Shown here piece after piece: positions 17,993 through 26,625 of a DNA stretch of 64,000 nt. The position numbers and the translations under genes are program-made. This stretch comes from an uncultured Collinsella sp. (lineage in GTDB: Bacteria; Actinomycetota; Coriobacteriia; Coriobacteriales; Coriobacteriaceae). The notes under the pieces are model-generated. The model was not told the DNA's origin and did not search any database. It was given only the letters and a program-made list of their open reading frames with translations. Position 1 is the stretch's first letter; each line of letters opens with the position of its first letter. The DNA lies in contig UQMU01000006.1 of the NCBI GenBank assembly GCA_900542305.1, positions 1 to 64,000 on the forward strand, given 5' to 3'.

Positions 17993-18718
17993 TTGGCTTT
18001 ATCCGACCGACTTACGCGCGCCCAGGAAATCCTGGGCCACGAGTTCAACAATAAGGTGCTGCTGCGCGCGGCCCTTACGCATCCCTCGGCAGTCGAGGGA
18101 CAGCCGGTTTCTGCCAGCTATGAGCGCCTTGAGTTCTTGGGCGATTCCATTTTGGGCGCTGTGGTCGCACGCTCCCTGTTTGAGTCCTATCCCGAGTTTG
18201 ACGAGGGCAAGCTCACGCGCCTGAAGGTGTCGCTTGTCTCGGGCGCTACGCTGTCCGAGGTTTCTCACGAGCTGGGCATCGACGACATCATCATCTTTGG
18301 TGCCTCTGAGACCGGTACTGGTGCGCGCGGCCTGCATTCGGCCCTCGAGAACGTCTATGAGTCGCTCGTGGGTGCGCTGTACCTGGATGCCGGCTGGGAT
18401 GCGGCGGCGGAGTTCATTCACCGTACGCTTAAGCCGCATTTGGCTTCCGAGCGTGCCGAGCATCCTGCGAACCCCAAGTCGTTTTTGCAGGAGTGCGTGC
18501 AGGCCGACGGTCACGAGCCCCCAGCGTATAAGCTCGTTGGCTCCGAGGGCCCGGCGCATGCGCCCACCTTTACCGCCGTGGTGTTGATCGATGGTATTCG
18601 TCAGGGTCGCGGCTCCGGCTCCTCAAAGAAGGAAGCCGAGGGAGCTGCCGCGCTTGAAGCGCTCGACCGCATGGGTTACACCACCAACGGCGTGATTCTG
18701 AACAAGAAGCACGTGTAA
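17993..18718 (+). CDS. rnc: Ribonuclease III
   Basis: RNase III cuts double-stranded RNA in rRNA processing. The 241-residue protein has the catalytic signature YERLEFLGDSILG (about 44-56), a second acidic site in ENVYESLVGALYLDAG, and a C-terminal double-stranded RNA-binding domain ending GSGSSKKEAEGAAALEAL. It starts with TTG, 8 bases after AAGGAGG inside the end of acpP. The TTG start is supported because no ATG lies before the conserved N-terminal region. Confidence 0.95.
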   Translation: MALSDRLTRAQEILGHEFNNKVLLRAALTHPSAVEGQPVSASYERLEFLGDSILGAVVARSLFESYPEFDEGKLTRLKVSLVSGATLSEVSHELGIDDIIIFGASETGTGARGLHSALENVYESLVGALYLDAGWDAAAEFIHRTLKPHLASERAEHPANPKSFLQECVQADGHEPPAYKLVGSEGPAHAPTFTAVVLIDGIRQGRGSGSSKKEAEGAAALEALDRMGYTTNGVILNKKHV

Positions 18719-18728
18719 GCGAGGAACC

Positions 18729-21700
18729 GTGTATCTCAAGTCCCTCACGCTCAAAGGGTTCAAGTCGTTTGCCGACCGCGCCCATATGACGTTTGAGCCG
18801 GGCCTGACCGTCATCGTCGGTCCCAACGGCTCGGGAAAATCGAACATCTCTGACTCCATCCTGTGGGTTCTGGGCGAGCAGAGCGCCAAGCAGCTGCGCG
18901 GCCAGGCCATGGAGGATGTCATCTTCTCGGGCTCGTCGGCTCGCAAGCCGGTGGGTGTCGCCGAGGTCACGCTGGTGCTCGATAACTCGGACCATATGCT
19001 GCCCGTCGACTTTGACGAGGTTGCCATCACCCGTCGTATGTATCGCTCGGGCGAAAGCGAGTACCTTATCAACTCGAGTCCGTGCCGCCTGATGGACATT
19101 CAGGACATCCTGCACGATTCGGGCCTGGGCAAGGATACGCATTCCATCATCAGCCAGGGCAAGCTCGACGCCATTTTGCAGAGCCGCCCCGAGGAGCGTC
19201 GCGCCCTCATCGAGGAGGCCGCCGGCATCTCCAAGCACAAGCGCCGCAAGGAGCGCGCGCTCAAAAAGATTAAGTCGATGGACGAGCACCTGACGCGTGC
19301 CCGCGACATCAATAAGGAAATCGCCCGTCAGCTGCGACCGCTGGAGCGTCAGGTCGATCGCGCACGCAAGTACAAAGAGCTGTCCTCTCGCGCGAACGAG
19401 CTTACGCAGATGCTGGCCGTCGACGAGCTGCGTTCGCTGCAGTCGCAGTGGAACGATCTGGAGAGCCGCTCCAAGGAAGGTGCCGCCGAGCTGGAGCTTG
19501 CGCAGTACCGCATGGGCGAAAAGGAGCGCGAGCTCGAGAAGCTCCAGGTTATGCTCGAGGAAAAAGGCTTGTTTGTGGGCGACCTGGGCGAGCAGCGCCG
19601 CCATATGCAAGATGTGGTCGGCCGCATTAACTCCGACATGCGCCTGCTCGAGGAAAAGGCTCACAACATGGTGTCGCGCCTGTCTGATATGCGCGGGCAG
19701 ATTTCGAGCTCCGAGCATCAGCGTCGTCGCGTGGTCGAGGAGCTTGAGGACGCGCGTGCGCAGCTTGAGGAAGTGACCGGTGCGCATATGCAGGCCCAGG
19801 AGGACGTTGACGCCGCTGGTCCTGCCGCCGCTGAGCTCCACGAGCGGCGCGTGGCGCTCGACAATCAGATTTCGCAGCTTACGCGTGAGCATCGCGATGT
19901 TCAGCGCGTAGCCGATAACGCCGCGCTCGAGCTCGCCAAGGTGAAGGACTCGCTGAGCAATGCCGAGGTCGAGGACAACATGTATGCCTCGCGCCTGGAG
20001 CAGATTGACGAGCAGCTCGAGGAGGTCATGGCCTCGCTCGAGAGCCGTCGTGACCGCGCCGAGGAGCTTGAAGGCGCTCTTGAGGAAGCGCGCCAGGCCC
20101 AGGCCGATGCGCGTGAGGCCACCGAGGTCGCCCGTGCAGCCCTGAAGGACTTGCGTAATCGTGAGAGTGAGGCGCGCAACAAGCTGTCCGAGGTGCGCTC
20201 GGAGCTTGCCAGCCAAAAGAAACTCGATGCCCGCATGGCCGACAGCTCGCCGCTCGTGAGCCGTCTGGTGGGTGCGCTGGGCGACGATGTCTTGGGTCGT
20301 CTGGGCGACGTGCTGGAGGCCCCGCGCGAGCTTGAGGGCCTGGTTGAGCAATTGCTCGCCGGCGATATCGATGCGCTGCTGTTTGATGACGCCGCCACGC
20401 TTGAGCGTGCCGGTCGTGCGGCTCTGGACCAAAAGAAGGCCTCGGGCGAGGCATTGCTGGTGGCGCGCGGCGTGAGCGGCTCTACCGCCGCTGAGGGCGC
20501 TGCCGGTACCCGCCTGGTTGATCGTCTGTCCGTGCGCGCAGGCTACGGACCCGTCGTCGAGGCGCTGCTCGGCGGCTATTACGTAGTGGACGATCTTTCT
20601 GCCGCGCTTTCGGCGCCGGTCGTTGACGGCGTGACTTACGTGACCCCCGATGGCGCCCGCGTCGCCTGCGGCGGCCTGGTGCGCGTGGGGCTTGATGCCG
20701 GCGAGGCTTTGGGTGCCTTGGAGCGCAAGCGCCGCATCCGTGAGCTCGAGGGCCTGGAACCCGATCTGGCTGCCATCTTTGAGCATGCTTCGGACCAAGT
20801 CGTCGAGGCCAACGTTGCCGTCGAGGAGGCCCGTGCCGCCGAGGGCGATGCCGCCGGTGAGATCGCCCTTCTTGAGGGCGAGCGCCGCTCGCTGCTCTCC
20901 GAGATCGGCCGCTTGGAGCAAAGCGCCAACAATGCCGAGGTCGAGCGCGTGCGCATCTCCAAGCGCCGCGAGCAGGCTGCCGAGGCCGTTCGTGCCGCGC
21001 GCCCGCGCGTTGACGAGCTCACCCGTTCGCGTGACGAGGCGCGTGCACAGGCAAGCGACCTGGGTCTCCAGATTGCCGAGGCCAACGATGAGCTCGATCG
21101 CGTTCGCCGTGACGATTCCGAGGCCGCCGGTAAGCTCGCCGATGCCAAGGTGCGCCTGGCCCAGACGAGCGAGCGCCTGCGTTCGCTGAAGGGCCGCGTG
21201 CCCGACCTTGAGCATCGTCTTGAGGGCATCGACCGTCGTATCCGCGGAACACGCCAGGCTTCGCGCTCGCTCGAGCTGCTGCGCCTGCGCGTCGACCCCA
21301 TGCACGAACGCTATTCTGCCCTGTTGGAACGCGCGTCGGATTGGGCAGCGCGCCTGCGTGACCAGGCCTCTCTGGAGGAGGCGGACTCCGCTTCGCTCAA
21401 GAAGACCATCGAGGATGCCAAGGCAGAGGTTGCCCGCGCTAAGGAGCGAGTCGATACCGCCTCCGCCGCGCAAAACGAGTTCAAGGTCGCGCGTGGCAAG
21501 CTCGAGGTGCAGGTCGAGGCTGCCATCAAGGCCATTACCGCCGATGGCACGACGGTGCTCGAGGAAGCGCTCATGCTTCCGGTGCCCACGGACCGCGATG
21601 CCGCCGAGCGCGAACTCAACCAGCTTGTGCGCCAGATCAACAACCTTGGTCCCGTTAACCAAGTTGCCATGGAGGAGTACGAGCAGCTCAAGCGCCGCGC

Positions 21701-22265
21701 CGACTACATCGAGGAGCAGCTGGCCGATCTGGAGAGCGCGCGCAAGGCGCTCGCCAAGATCACGGTGGCCATTGATCGCAAGATGCGGAAGGCCTTCCTG
21801 GTGACGTTTGAGAAGGTCGACGCGAACTTCCGCGAGATCTTCGCTATGCTCTTCCCGGGCGGCCAGGCTCATCTGGAGATGACCGATCCCGAGCATCCTG
21901 CCGAGACGGGTATCGAGGTCGTGGCGCAGCCGCGCGGCAAGCGCATCACCAAGATGATGCTCATGTCGGGCGGCGAGAAGAGTCTGACGGCGCTCGCCCT
22001 GCTTTTTGCCGTGTACCGCACACGTACGGTTCCGTTCTATGTGCTGGACGAGGTCGAGGCGGCGCTTGATGACGCTAACCTGTCCAAGCTCATCGGAGCC
22101 CTCGATGTGCTGCGTTCCGATACGCAGCTCTTGGTTATCTCGCATCAGCGCCGTACTATGGAGGACGCTGACGTCCTCTATGGCGTCTCGATGCAAGCCG
22201 ACGGCGTCAGTCGCGTCGTCTCGCAAAAACTCGATCGCGAAACCGGAAAGGTCGTGAATGCATAA
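18729..22265 (+). CDS. smc: Chromosome segregation protein SMC
   Basis: SMC is the long coiled-coil ATPase of the bacterial condensin. The 1178-residue protein has an N-terminal head with Walker A GPNGSGKS (31-38), coiled coil, a glycine-containing hinge (about 500-660, around EGLVEQLLAGDIDALLFDD), return coiled coil, and the C-terminal head with signature LMSGGEKSLTALALL and Walker B YVLDEVEAALDDAN. Start is GTG at 18729. The kleisin genes scpA/scpB are not in the window. The rnc-smc-ftsY-ffh order is typical of Gram-positive bacteria. Confidence 0.97.
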   Translation: MYLKSLTLKGFKSFADRAHMTFEPGLTVIVGPNGSGKSNISDSILWVLGEQSAKQLRGQAMEDVIFSGSSARKPVGVAEVTLVLDNSDHMLPVDFDEVAITRRMYRSGESEYLINSSPCRLMDIQDILHDSGLGKDTHSIISQGKLDAILQSRPEERRALIEEAAGISKHKRRKERALKKIKSMDEHLTRARDINKEIARQLRPLERQVDRARKYKELSSRANELTQMLAVDELRSLQSQWNDLESRSKEGAAELELAQYRMGEKERELEKLQVMLEEKGLFVGDLGEQRRHMQDVVGRINSDMRLLEEKAHNMVSRLSDMRGQISSSEHQRRRVVEELEDARAQLEEVTGAHMQAQEDVDAAGPAAAELHERRVALDNQISQLTREHRDVQRVADNAALELAKVKDSLSNAEVEDNMYASRLEQIDEQLEEVMASLESRRDRAEELEGALEEARQAQADAREATEVARAALKDLRNRESEARNKLSEVRSELASQKKLDARMADSSPLVSRLVGALGDDVLGRLGDVLEAPRELEGLVEQLLAGDIDALLFDDAATLERAGRAALDQKKASGEALLVARGVSGSTAAEGAAGTRLVDRLSVRAGYGPVVEALLGGYYVVDDLSAALSAPVVDGVTYVTPDGARVACGGLVRVGLDAGEALGALERKRRIRELEGLEPDLAAIFEHASDQVVEANVAVEEARAAEGDAAGEIALLEGERRSLLSEIGRLEQSANNAEVERVRISKRREQAAEAVRAARPRVDELTRSRDEARAQASDLGLQIAEANDELDRVRRDDSEAAGKLADAKVRLAQTSERLRSLKGRVPDLEHRLEGIDRRIRGTRQASRSLELLRLRVDPMHERYSALLERASDWAARLRDQASLEEADSASLKKTIEDAKAEVARAKERVDTASAAQNEFKVARGKLEVQVEAAIKAITADGTTVLEEALMLPVPTDRDAAERELNQLVRQINNLGPVNQVAMEEYEQLKRRADYIEEQLADLESARKALAKITVAIDRKMRKAFLVTFEKVDANFREIFAMLFPGGQAHLEMTDPEHPAETGIEVVAQPRGKRITKMMLMSGGEKSLTALALLFAVYRTRTVPFYVLDEVEAALDDANLSKLIGALDVLRSDTQLLVISHQRRTMEDADVLYGVSMQADGVSRVVSQKLDRETGKVVNA

Positions 22266-23182
22266 TGGGATTCTTCGATGCTCTCTCGCGCGGACTTGAG
22301 CGCAGCCGCGAGGCCCTCAACGAGGTCTTCTACTTTGGCGGTGAGGTCGACGAGGATTTTTGGGAGGACCTGGAGGACACCCTCGTCATGGGTGACATGG
22401 GCGCCGAGGTCGCTATCAAGGTCTCCGATGACCTGCGCGATGCCGCGGCCAAGAAGAACCTCAAGACCGCTCCGCAGCTTCGCCGCGCCCTGGCCGAGCA
22501 GCTTGAGCAGCACTTTGTGCCCATCGAGCGAGATCCGTTCTCCGATACGCCGAGCTGCGTGCTGTTTGTGGGCATTAACGGTGCCGGCAAGACCACGACG
22601 GTCGGTAAGATCGCGAGCGCCATGGCTGCCCGCGGCAAGAACGTGGTGATCGGTTCGGCCGACACCTTCCGCGCCGCCGCCATCGAGCAGCTTGATGTGT
22701 GGGGCCAGCGCGCTGGCGTCCCCGTCATCAAGCGCGACCGCGGCTCCGACCCGGCAAGTGTTTGCTACGACGTGCTCGACGAGGCCGACAAGCGCGGCAG
22801 CGACCTGGTGCTTATCGATACCGCCGGCCGTCTACACACGAGCCCTGAGCTCATGCGCGAGCTTGCCAAGGTGGTCAATGTGACCCGTAAGCGCGCCGCC
22901 AATATGGCCGCCGGTCCCATGCCGGTTTCGGTCGTGCTTGTGATCGACGCCGCGACGGGCCAAAACGGTCTGAACCAGGCGCTCGAGTTTAACGAGGCGC
23001 TGGGCCTGGACGGTATTATCATGACTAAGCTCGACGGCACGGCTAAGGGCGGCATCGCCATGGCCGTGGCCGAGAAGCTCAAGCTCCCGATCCTGCGCAT
23101 CGGCGTGGGCGAGCAGGTCGATGACCTGCAGGAGTTCAATGCCAAAGATTTCTGCCGCGCCCTGGTGGGCGAGTCCAATTAA
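22265..23182 (+). CDS. ftsY: Signal recognition particle receptor FtsY
   Basis: FtsY docks SRP-ribosome complexes at the membrane. The 305-residue protein has a short helical N domain (1-80) and G domain with GINGAGKT (103-110), DTFRAAAIEQL, DTAGRLHT and TKLDGTAKGG. The long acidic A domain of enteric FtsY is absent, so this is the short NG-type form. The ATG overlaps the smc stop by one base. Confidence 0.96.
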   Translation: MGFFDALSRGLERSREALNEVFYFGGEVDEDFWEDLEDTLVMGDMGAEVAIKVSDDLRDAAAKKNLKTAPQLRRALAEQLEQHFVPIERDPFSDTPSCVLFVGINGAGKTTTVGKIASAMAARGKNVVIGSADTFRAAAIEQLDVWGQRAGVPVIKRDRGSDPASVCYDVLDEADKRGSDLVLIDTAGRLHTSPELMRELAKVVNVTRKRAANMAAGPMPVSVVLVIDAATGQNGLNQALEFNEALGLDGIIMTKLDGTAKGGIAMAVAEKLKLPILRIGVGEQVDDLQEFNAKDFCRALVGESN

Positions 23183-23192
23183 GGAGTGACTA

Positions 23193-24668
23193 GTGTTTGA
23201 TTCCCTGAGCGATCGCCTCAACGACACATTTGACCGCCTGCGCGGCAAGGGCAAGCTGACCGAGGCCGATATTACTTCGGCCATGCGCGATATTCGCATG
23301 GCGCTGCTCGAGGCCGACGTTAACTTTAAGGTTGTCAAGGAGTTCGTCGCCAAGACTAAGGAGCGCTGCATGACCGCAGAGGTCATGGAGTCGCTCTCTC
23401 CGGCGCAAAACGTCGTCAAGATCGTGCTCGACGAGCTTACCGAGATGCTCGGCTCCACCGAGAGCAAGCTCGTCTTTAGCAACCGTATTCCCAATGTCAT
23501 CATGCTCGTGGGCCTGCAGGGCTCCGGTAAGACCACGGCTGCCGTAAAGCTGGCCTACCTGCTCAAGAAGCAGGGTCGCTCGCCGTTGCTCGCCGCGTGC
23601 GACGTCTACCGTCCCGCTGCTGCCGACCAGCTGGCCACGCTCGGTGGCGAGATCGGCGTACCGGTCTTCCGCGGCGACGGTGCGCACCCGGTCGATATCG
23701 CCAAGGGCGCCATCCAGGAGGCCGTCGACCACCTGCGCGACGTGGTCATCGTCGATACCGCCGGACGTCTTCAGATCGATGAGCAGATGATGCAGGAGGC
23801 CGTGGACATCAAGAAGGCCGTTAAGCCCGATCAGGTGCTGATGGTCGTCGATGCCATGACCGGCCAGGATATCGTCAACGTCGTCTCGACCTTTGCCGAG
23901 CGCACCGACTTTGACGGAGTGATCATCTCCAAGCTCGACGGCGATGCCCGTGGCGGCGGCGCGCTTTCCGTGCGCCAGGTGACCGGCAAGCCCATCAAGT
24001 TCGTGAGCATGGGCGAGAAGCCCGATTCGCTGGAGCCGTTCTATCCCGATCGTATGGCCAAGCGCATTCTGGGTATGGGCGACGTTGTCGGCATTATTGA
24101 GAAGGCCCAGGAGGCGGCCGACGCCGAGCAGCTCGAGGCTGCCGAGCGCATGCTGCGCGAGGGCTTCACCATGAATGACATGCTCGACCAGATGAAGGCC
24201 GTCAAGAAGATGGGCGGCATGAAGGGCATCCTGGGCATGCTCCCCGGCGGCCAGCGTGCGCTCAACCAGATGGGCGGCAACCTGGACGAGGGCATCTTCG
24301 ACAAGAACGAGGCCATCATCATGTCGATGACCAAGGAGGAGCGCCTTCGCCCCTCCATCATCAACGGTCAGCGCCGTGCCCGCATTGCCAAGGGCGCCGG
24401 CGTGACCCCCACCGAGGTCAATAGCCTTATGAAGCAGTGGGGCGAGATGAACAAGATGATGGGCCGCATGCGCACGATGGCCAATCAGGCGCAGGCCGGC
24501 GGCAAGAAGGGCAAGAAGGGTAAGAAGGGCAAAAAGATGCGCATGCCCAATATTCCCGGTCTGGATGCCATGGGGCTGGGCGGCATGGGCGGCCTGGGAA
24601 CGGGCGGCCCCAAGTCCGATATGGACCTGCTGCGCCAGATGGAAGCGCAGATGCGCAACAAGAAGTAA
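23193..24668 (+). CDS. ffh: Signal recognition particle protein Ffh
   Basis: Ffh is the SRP54 homologue that binds signal sequences and SRP RNA. The 491-residue protein has N and G domains with GLQGSGKT (107-114), DVYRPAAADQL and DTAGRLQ, then a methionine-rich M domain (about 325-450) and a Lys/Gly- and Met/Gly-rich tail. The GTG follows AAGGAG by 5-6 bases. The tail is longer than the usual family end. It ends the operon with a strong terminator. Confidence 0.96.
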   Translation: MFDSLSDRLNDTFDRLRGKGKLTEADITSAMRDIRMALLEADVNFKVVKEFVAKTKERCMTAEVMESLSPAQNVVKIVLDELTEMLGSTESKLVFSNRIPNVIMLVGLQGSGKTTAAVKLAYLLKKQGRSPLLAACDVYRPAAADQLATLGGEIGVPVFRGDGAHPVDIAKGAIQEAVDHLRDVVIVDTAGRLQIDEQMMQEAVDIKKAVKPDQVLMVVDAMTGQDIVNVVSTFAERTDFDGVIISKLDGDARGGGALSVRQVTGKPIKFVSMGEKPDSLEPFYPDRMAKRILGMGDVVGIIEKAQEAADAEQLEAAERMLREGFTMNDMLDQMKAVKKMGGMKGILGMLPGGQRALNQMGGNLDEGIFDKNEAIIMSMTKEERLRPSIINGQRRARIAKGAGVTPTEVNSLMKQWGEMNKMMGRMRTMANQAQAGGKKGKKGKKGKKMRMPNIPGLDAMGLGGMGGLGTGGPKSDMDLLRQMEAQMRNKK

Positions 24669-24688
24669 CGACTGGTTGAGTCGTGTAT

Positions 24689-24735
24689 GGCGAAGGCCGC
24701 CTGGATGGTATTCCAGGCGGCCTTCGCCGTTTGTT
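24689..24735 (+). terminator. Terminator of ffh operon
   Basis: A perfect 17-bp stem (24689-24705 with 24712-24728) around a 6-base loop is followed by GTTTGTT. It separates ffh from the convergent DUF134 gene and could act on both strands, though the T run is weak. Confidence 0.8.
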
Positions 24736-24784
24736 CGCTGGTTGTCGCACGCGTGGAAGCGCGTTCTCGACGAGGTGCTTGCCG

Positions 24785-25213
24785 CTAGTGGCAGCCGCAG
24801 CCTTCGTGCCCGTCATGGTCGTGGTGACCGTGGCAGCCGCAGGACTCGCCATGCTCGTGGATGTGCTCGTGATCATGTCCATGGCAGTCGCAGGTGGCCT
24901 CGCCGTTCTGTGCGAGCGTGCCGGCAATGAGGGCCTCGACGCAGGCATCGCAGCTGCCCTGGGCGCCCGCATAGACCGTGATGCTGGCTTGGGCAAGCGC
25001 GTTGATAGCGCCGCCGCCGATACCGCCGCAAATGAGCGTGTCAACGCCACCGTTGGCAAGCAGGCCCGCCAAGGCGCCGTGGCCGGTGCCGCCGGTGCCT
25101 ACGACCTGCTCGTTGAGCACCTTGCCATCCTGGATGTCGTAGATCTTGAACTGCTCGCTGCGGCCAAAGTGCATAAAGATGTTGCCGTTGTCGTACGTCG
25201 TTGCCACCCTCAT
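24785..25213 (-). CDS. Possible separate NifX-domain product from internal start
   Basis: Inside the fusion gene an in-frame ATG at 25213 (minus strand) begins exactly at the NifX domain (MRVATTYDNG). It is preceded by AAGGAGG at 25228-25222 with an 8-base spacer, as good a ribosome site as any in the window. A 142-residue protein with the His/Cys-rich tail could therefore be made on its own. The full-length frame has no stop, so both products are possible. Confidence 0.45.
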   Translation of the reverse strand: MRVATTYDNGNIFMHFGRSEQFKIYDIQDGKVLNEQVVGTGGTGHGALAGLLANGGVDTLICGGIGGGAINALAQASITVYAGAQGSCDACVEALIAGTLAQNGEATCDCHGHDHEHIHEHGESCGCHGHHDHDGHEGCGCH

Positions 25214-25549
25214 GGTGCCGACCTCCTTTGCTGGCCATGCGGCCGTCGTCGAGGCGATGGGGGAGTACGCGATATTGCCGCCCTCGATGACGAGCGCTCG
25301 TCCGTTGACCAGCGCATCGGCCACCTTGCGATGCGCGCGGCTGCAAATGGCCGCCACCGTTGCACGGGCGATGCCCATCTGCTGGGCGACCGCCTCTTGG
25401 TTGAGACCTTCCAGGTCGCACAGGCGCAGCACCTCAAGCTCGTCGACGGTCATGTCGATGGCATCACCGCTGGCCAGGCCATCGGGGGTGAAGCCGCGGT
25501 ATTCGGGGATGATCCCGACGCGGCGCAGTTTTTCGCGTCTTCCTGCCAT
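24785..25549 (-). CDS. DUF134 DNA-binding protein fused to NifX/NifB-type metal cofactor domain
   Basis: The 254-residue protein joins two families. Residues 1-100 are a DUF134 helix-turn-helix domain (DELEVLRLCDLEGLNQEAVAQQMGIARAT). Residues 113-210 are a dinitrogenase iron-molybdenum cofactor fold (RVATTYDNGNIFMHFGRSEQF, CGGIGGGAINAL). Residues 215-254 form a His/Cys-rich tail (CDCHGHDHEH, CGCHGHHDHD). The ATG at 25549 follows AAGGAG by 5 bases. A strong internal ribosome site could also yield the second half alone (see the entry at 25213). Metal-responsive autoregulation is inferred from the tail and the palindromes upstream; nothing is known of its targets. Confidence 0.8.
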   Translation of the reverse strand: MAGRREKLRRVGIIPEYRGFTPDGLASGDAIDMTVDELEVLRLCDLEGLNQEAVAQQMGIARATVAAICSRAHRKVADALVNGRALVIEGGNIAYSPIASTTAAWPAKEVGTMRVATTYDNGNIFMHFGRSEQFKIYDIQDGKVLNEQVVGTGGTGHGALAGLLANGGVDTLICGGIGGGAINALAQASITVYAGAQGSCDACVEALIAGTLAQNGEATCDCHGHDHEHIHEHGESCGCHGHHDHDGHEGCGCH

Positions 25550-25563
25550 GCACACTCCTTATC

Positions 25564-25575
25564 TGACATATGTCA
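25564..25575. promoter_or_regulatory. Palindrome TGACATATGTCA, putative operator 1
   Basis: A perfect 12-base palindrome lies 15 bases upstream of the DUF134-NifX start. A near-identical site lies at 25615-25630, with centres 53 bases apart, about five helical turns. A good candidate for autoregulation by the DUF134 helix-turn-helix. Confidence 0.6.
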
Positions 25576-25614
25576 ACAATATGATAACGCGTTAGTCGTT
25601 GGGCGCAAGGCATT

Positions 25615-25630
25615 TCTGGCATATGTCAGA
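25615..25630. promoter_or_regulatory. Near-palindrome TCTGGCATATGTCAGA, putative operator 2
   Basis: It shares the GCATATGTCAGA/ACATATGTCA core with operator 1 and has one asymmetric pair in 16 bases. It lies between the DUF134-NifX gene and the divergent thyA gene. Confidence 0.55.
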
Positions 25631-25696
25631 AAAAGGCTAAGATGCCTCGTTGCCGCTTGCGGAGCCGCGCTGCCGTGCATTGCGTGTGCCGGACTA

Positions 25697-25714
25697 AGTG
25701 TCCAATTCGACACT
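25697..25714. promoter_or_regulatory. Inverted repeat AGTGTC-N6-GACACT over the thyA -35
   Basis: Perfect 6-base arms flank CAATTC and overlap the proposed thyA -35 hexamer. It may be an operator for thyA-folA or a chance match; no second copy was noticed. Confidence 0.35.
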
Positions 25715-25733
25715 CGCGCGCCTGGGCTACAAT
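25706..25733 (+). promoter_or_regulatory. Promoter candidate for thyA-folA
   Basis: TTCGAC (25706-25711) and TACAAT (25728-25733) have a 16-base spacer. The -10 ends 34 bases before the thyA ATG. Confidence 0.5.
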
Positions 25734-25767
25734 AAATCTCGCTTATAGGCGACTGACAGGAGGGTCA

Positions 25768-26616
25768 ATGAGCGAAGCTGATCAGCAGTTTGTAACCATG
25801 TGCCGCGATATCTTGGATCATGGCACCACCACCGAGGGCCAAAAGGTCCGTCCGGTGTGGGAGGACGGCACCCCTGCCTATACCATTAAAAACTTTGGTG
25901 TCACGGCGCGCTATGATCTGCGCGAGGAGTTCCCCGCGCTCACCCTGCGTCGTACGGCGCTTAAGTCTGCCATGGACGAGATTCTGTGGATCTATCAAAA
26001 GAAGTCCAATAACGTGCATGATCTCAACAGCCATATCTGGGATGAGTGGGCCGATGAGACCGGTTCCATCGGTAAAGCCTACGGCTATCAGATTGGTCAG
26101 AAGAGCCATTACGCCGAGGGCGACTTCGACCAGATGGACCGTGTGCTGTACGACCTTAAGCACACGCCGTATAGTCGCCGCATTATGACCAATACGTACG
26201 TGTTTAGCGATCTGTCCGAGATGCACCTTTATCCGTGCGCCTATAGCGTGACCTATAACGTGACGCAGCGTCCTCAGGACGACAAGCCGACGCTCAACAT
26301 GATTCTCAACCAGCGCAGCCAGGACATTTTGGCCGCGAACAACTGGAACGTGTGCCAGTACGCCATTTTGCTGATGATGGTCGCGCAGTCGGTCGATATG
26401 ATTCCCGGTGAGCTGCTGCACGTGATCGCCGACGCCCATATCTATGATCGTCATGTCGATATCGTCCGCGAGCTTATCGAGCGTCCGCAGTTTGCGGCAC
26501 CCAAGGTAACGCTCAACCCCGATGTGCATGACTTCTATGCGTTTACGACCGATGACCTGATCGTCGAGGGCTATGAGCACGGCCCGCAGGTCAAGAACAT
26601 TCCCATTGCGGTGTAG
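25768..26616 (+). CDS. thyA: Thymidylate synthase
   Basis: ThyA converts dUMP to dTMP using methylene-tetrahydrofolate. The 282-residue protein has the nucleophile region EMHLYPCAYS with Cys157, QRSQDILAANNWNVCQYA, and ADAHIYDRHVDIV. The residue after the catalytic Cys is Ala, not His, as in the Bacillus subtilis ThyA subgroup (PCVYE-type). The ATG follows GACAGGAGG by 4-5 bases. A longer in-frame opening upstream overlaps the promoter and is not used. folA follows directly, coupling folate recycling to dTMP synthesis. Confidence 0.95.
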   Translation: MSEADQQFVTMCRDILDHGTTTEGQKVRPVWEDGTPAYTIKNFGVTARYDLREEFPALTLRRTALKSAMDEILWIYQKKSNNVHDLNSHIWDEWADETGSIGKAYGYQIGQKSHYAEGDFDQMDRVLYDLKHTPYSRRIMTNTYVFSDLSEMHLYPCAYSVTYNVTQRPQDDKPTLNMILNQRSQDILAANNWNVCQYAILLMMVAQSVDMIPGELLHVIADAHIYDRHVDIVRELIERPQFAAPKVTLNPDVHDFYAFTTDDLIVEGYEHGPQVKNIPIAV

Positions 26617-26625
26617 GTGGTGCTC

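Noticed and set aside
18570..22226. A 1218-codon minus-strand open frame opposite smc
   Set aside because: Leu/Ala/Gly/Arg-rich translation with no family features; a shadow of the smc codon pattern.
24683..25735. A 350-codon plus-strand frame across the DUF134-NifX gene
   Set aside because: It is antisense to a gene with two known domains and a good ribosome site.
25642..25767. Extended N-terminus for ThyA
   Set aside because: Would overlap the promoter region; the ATG at 25768 has an excellent ribosome site and gives the family's normal start.
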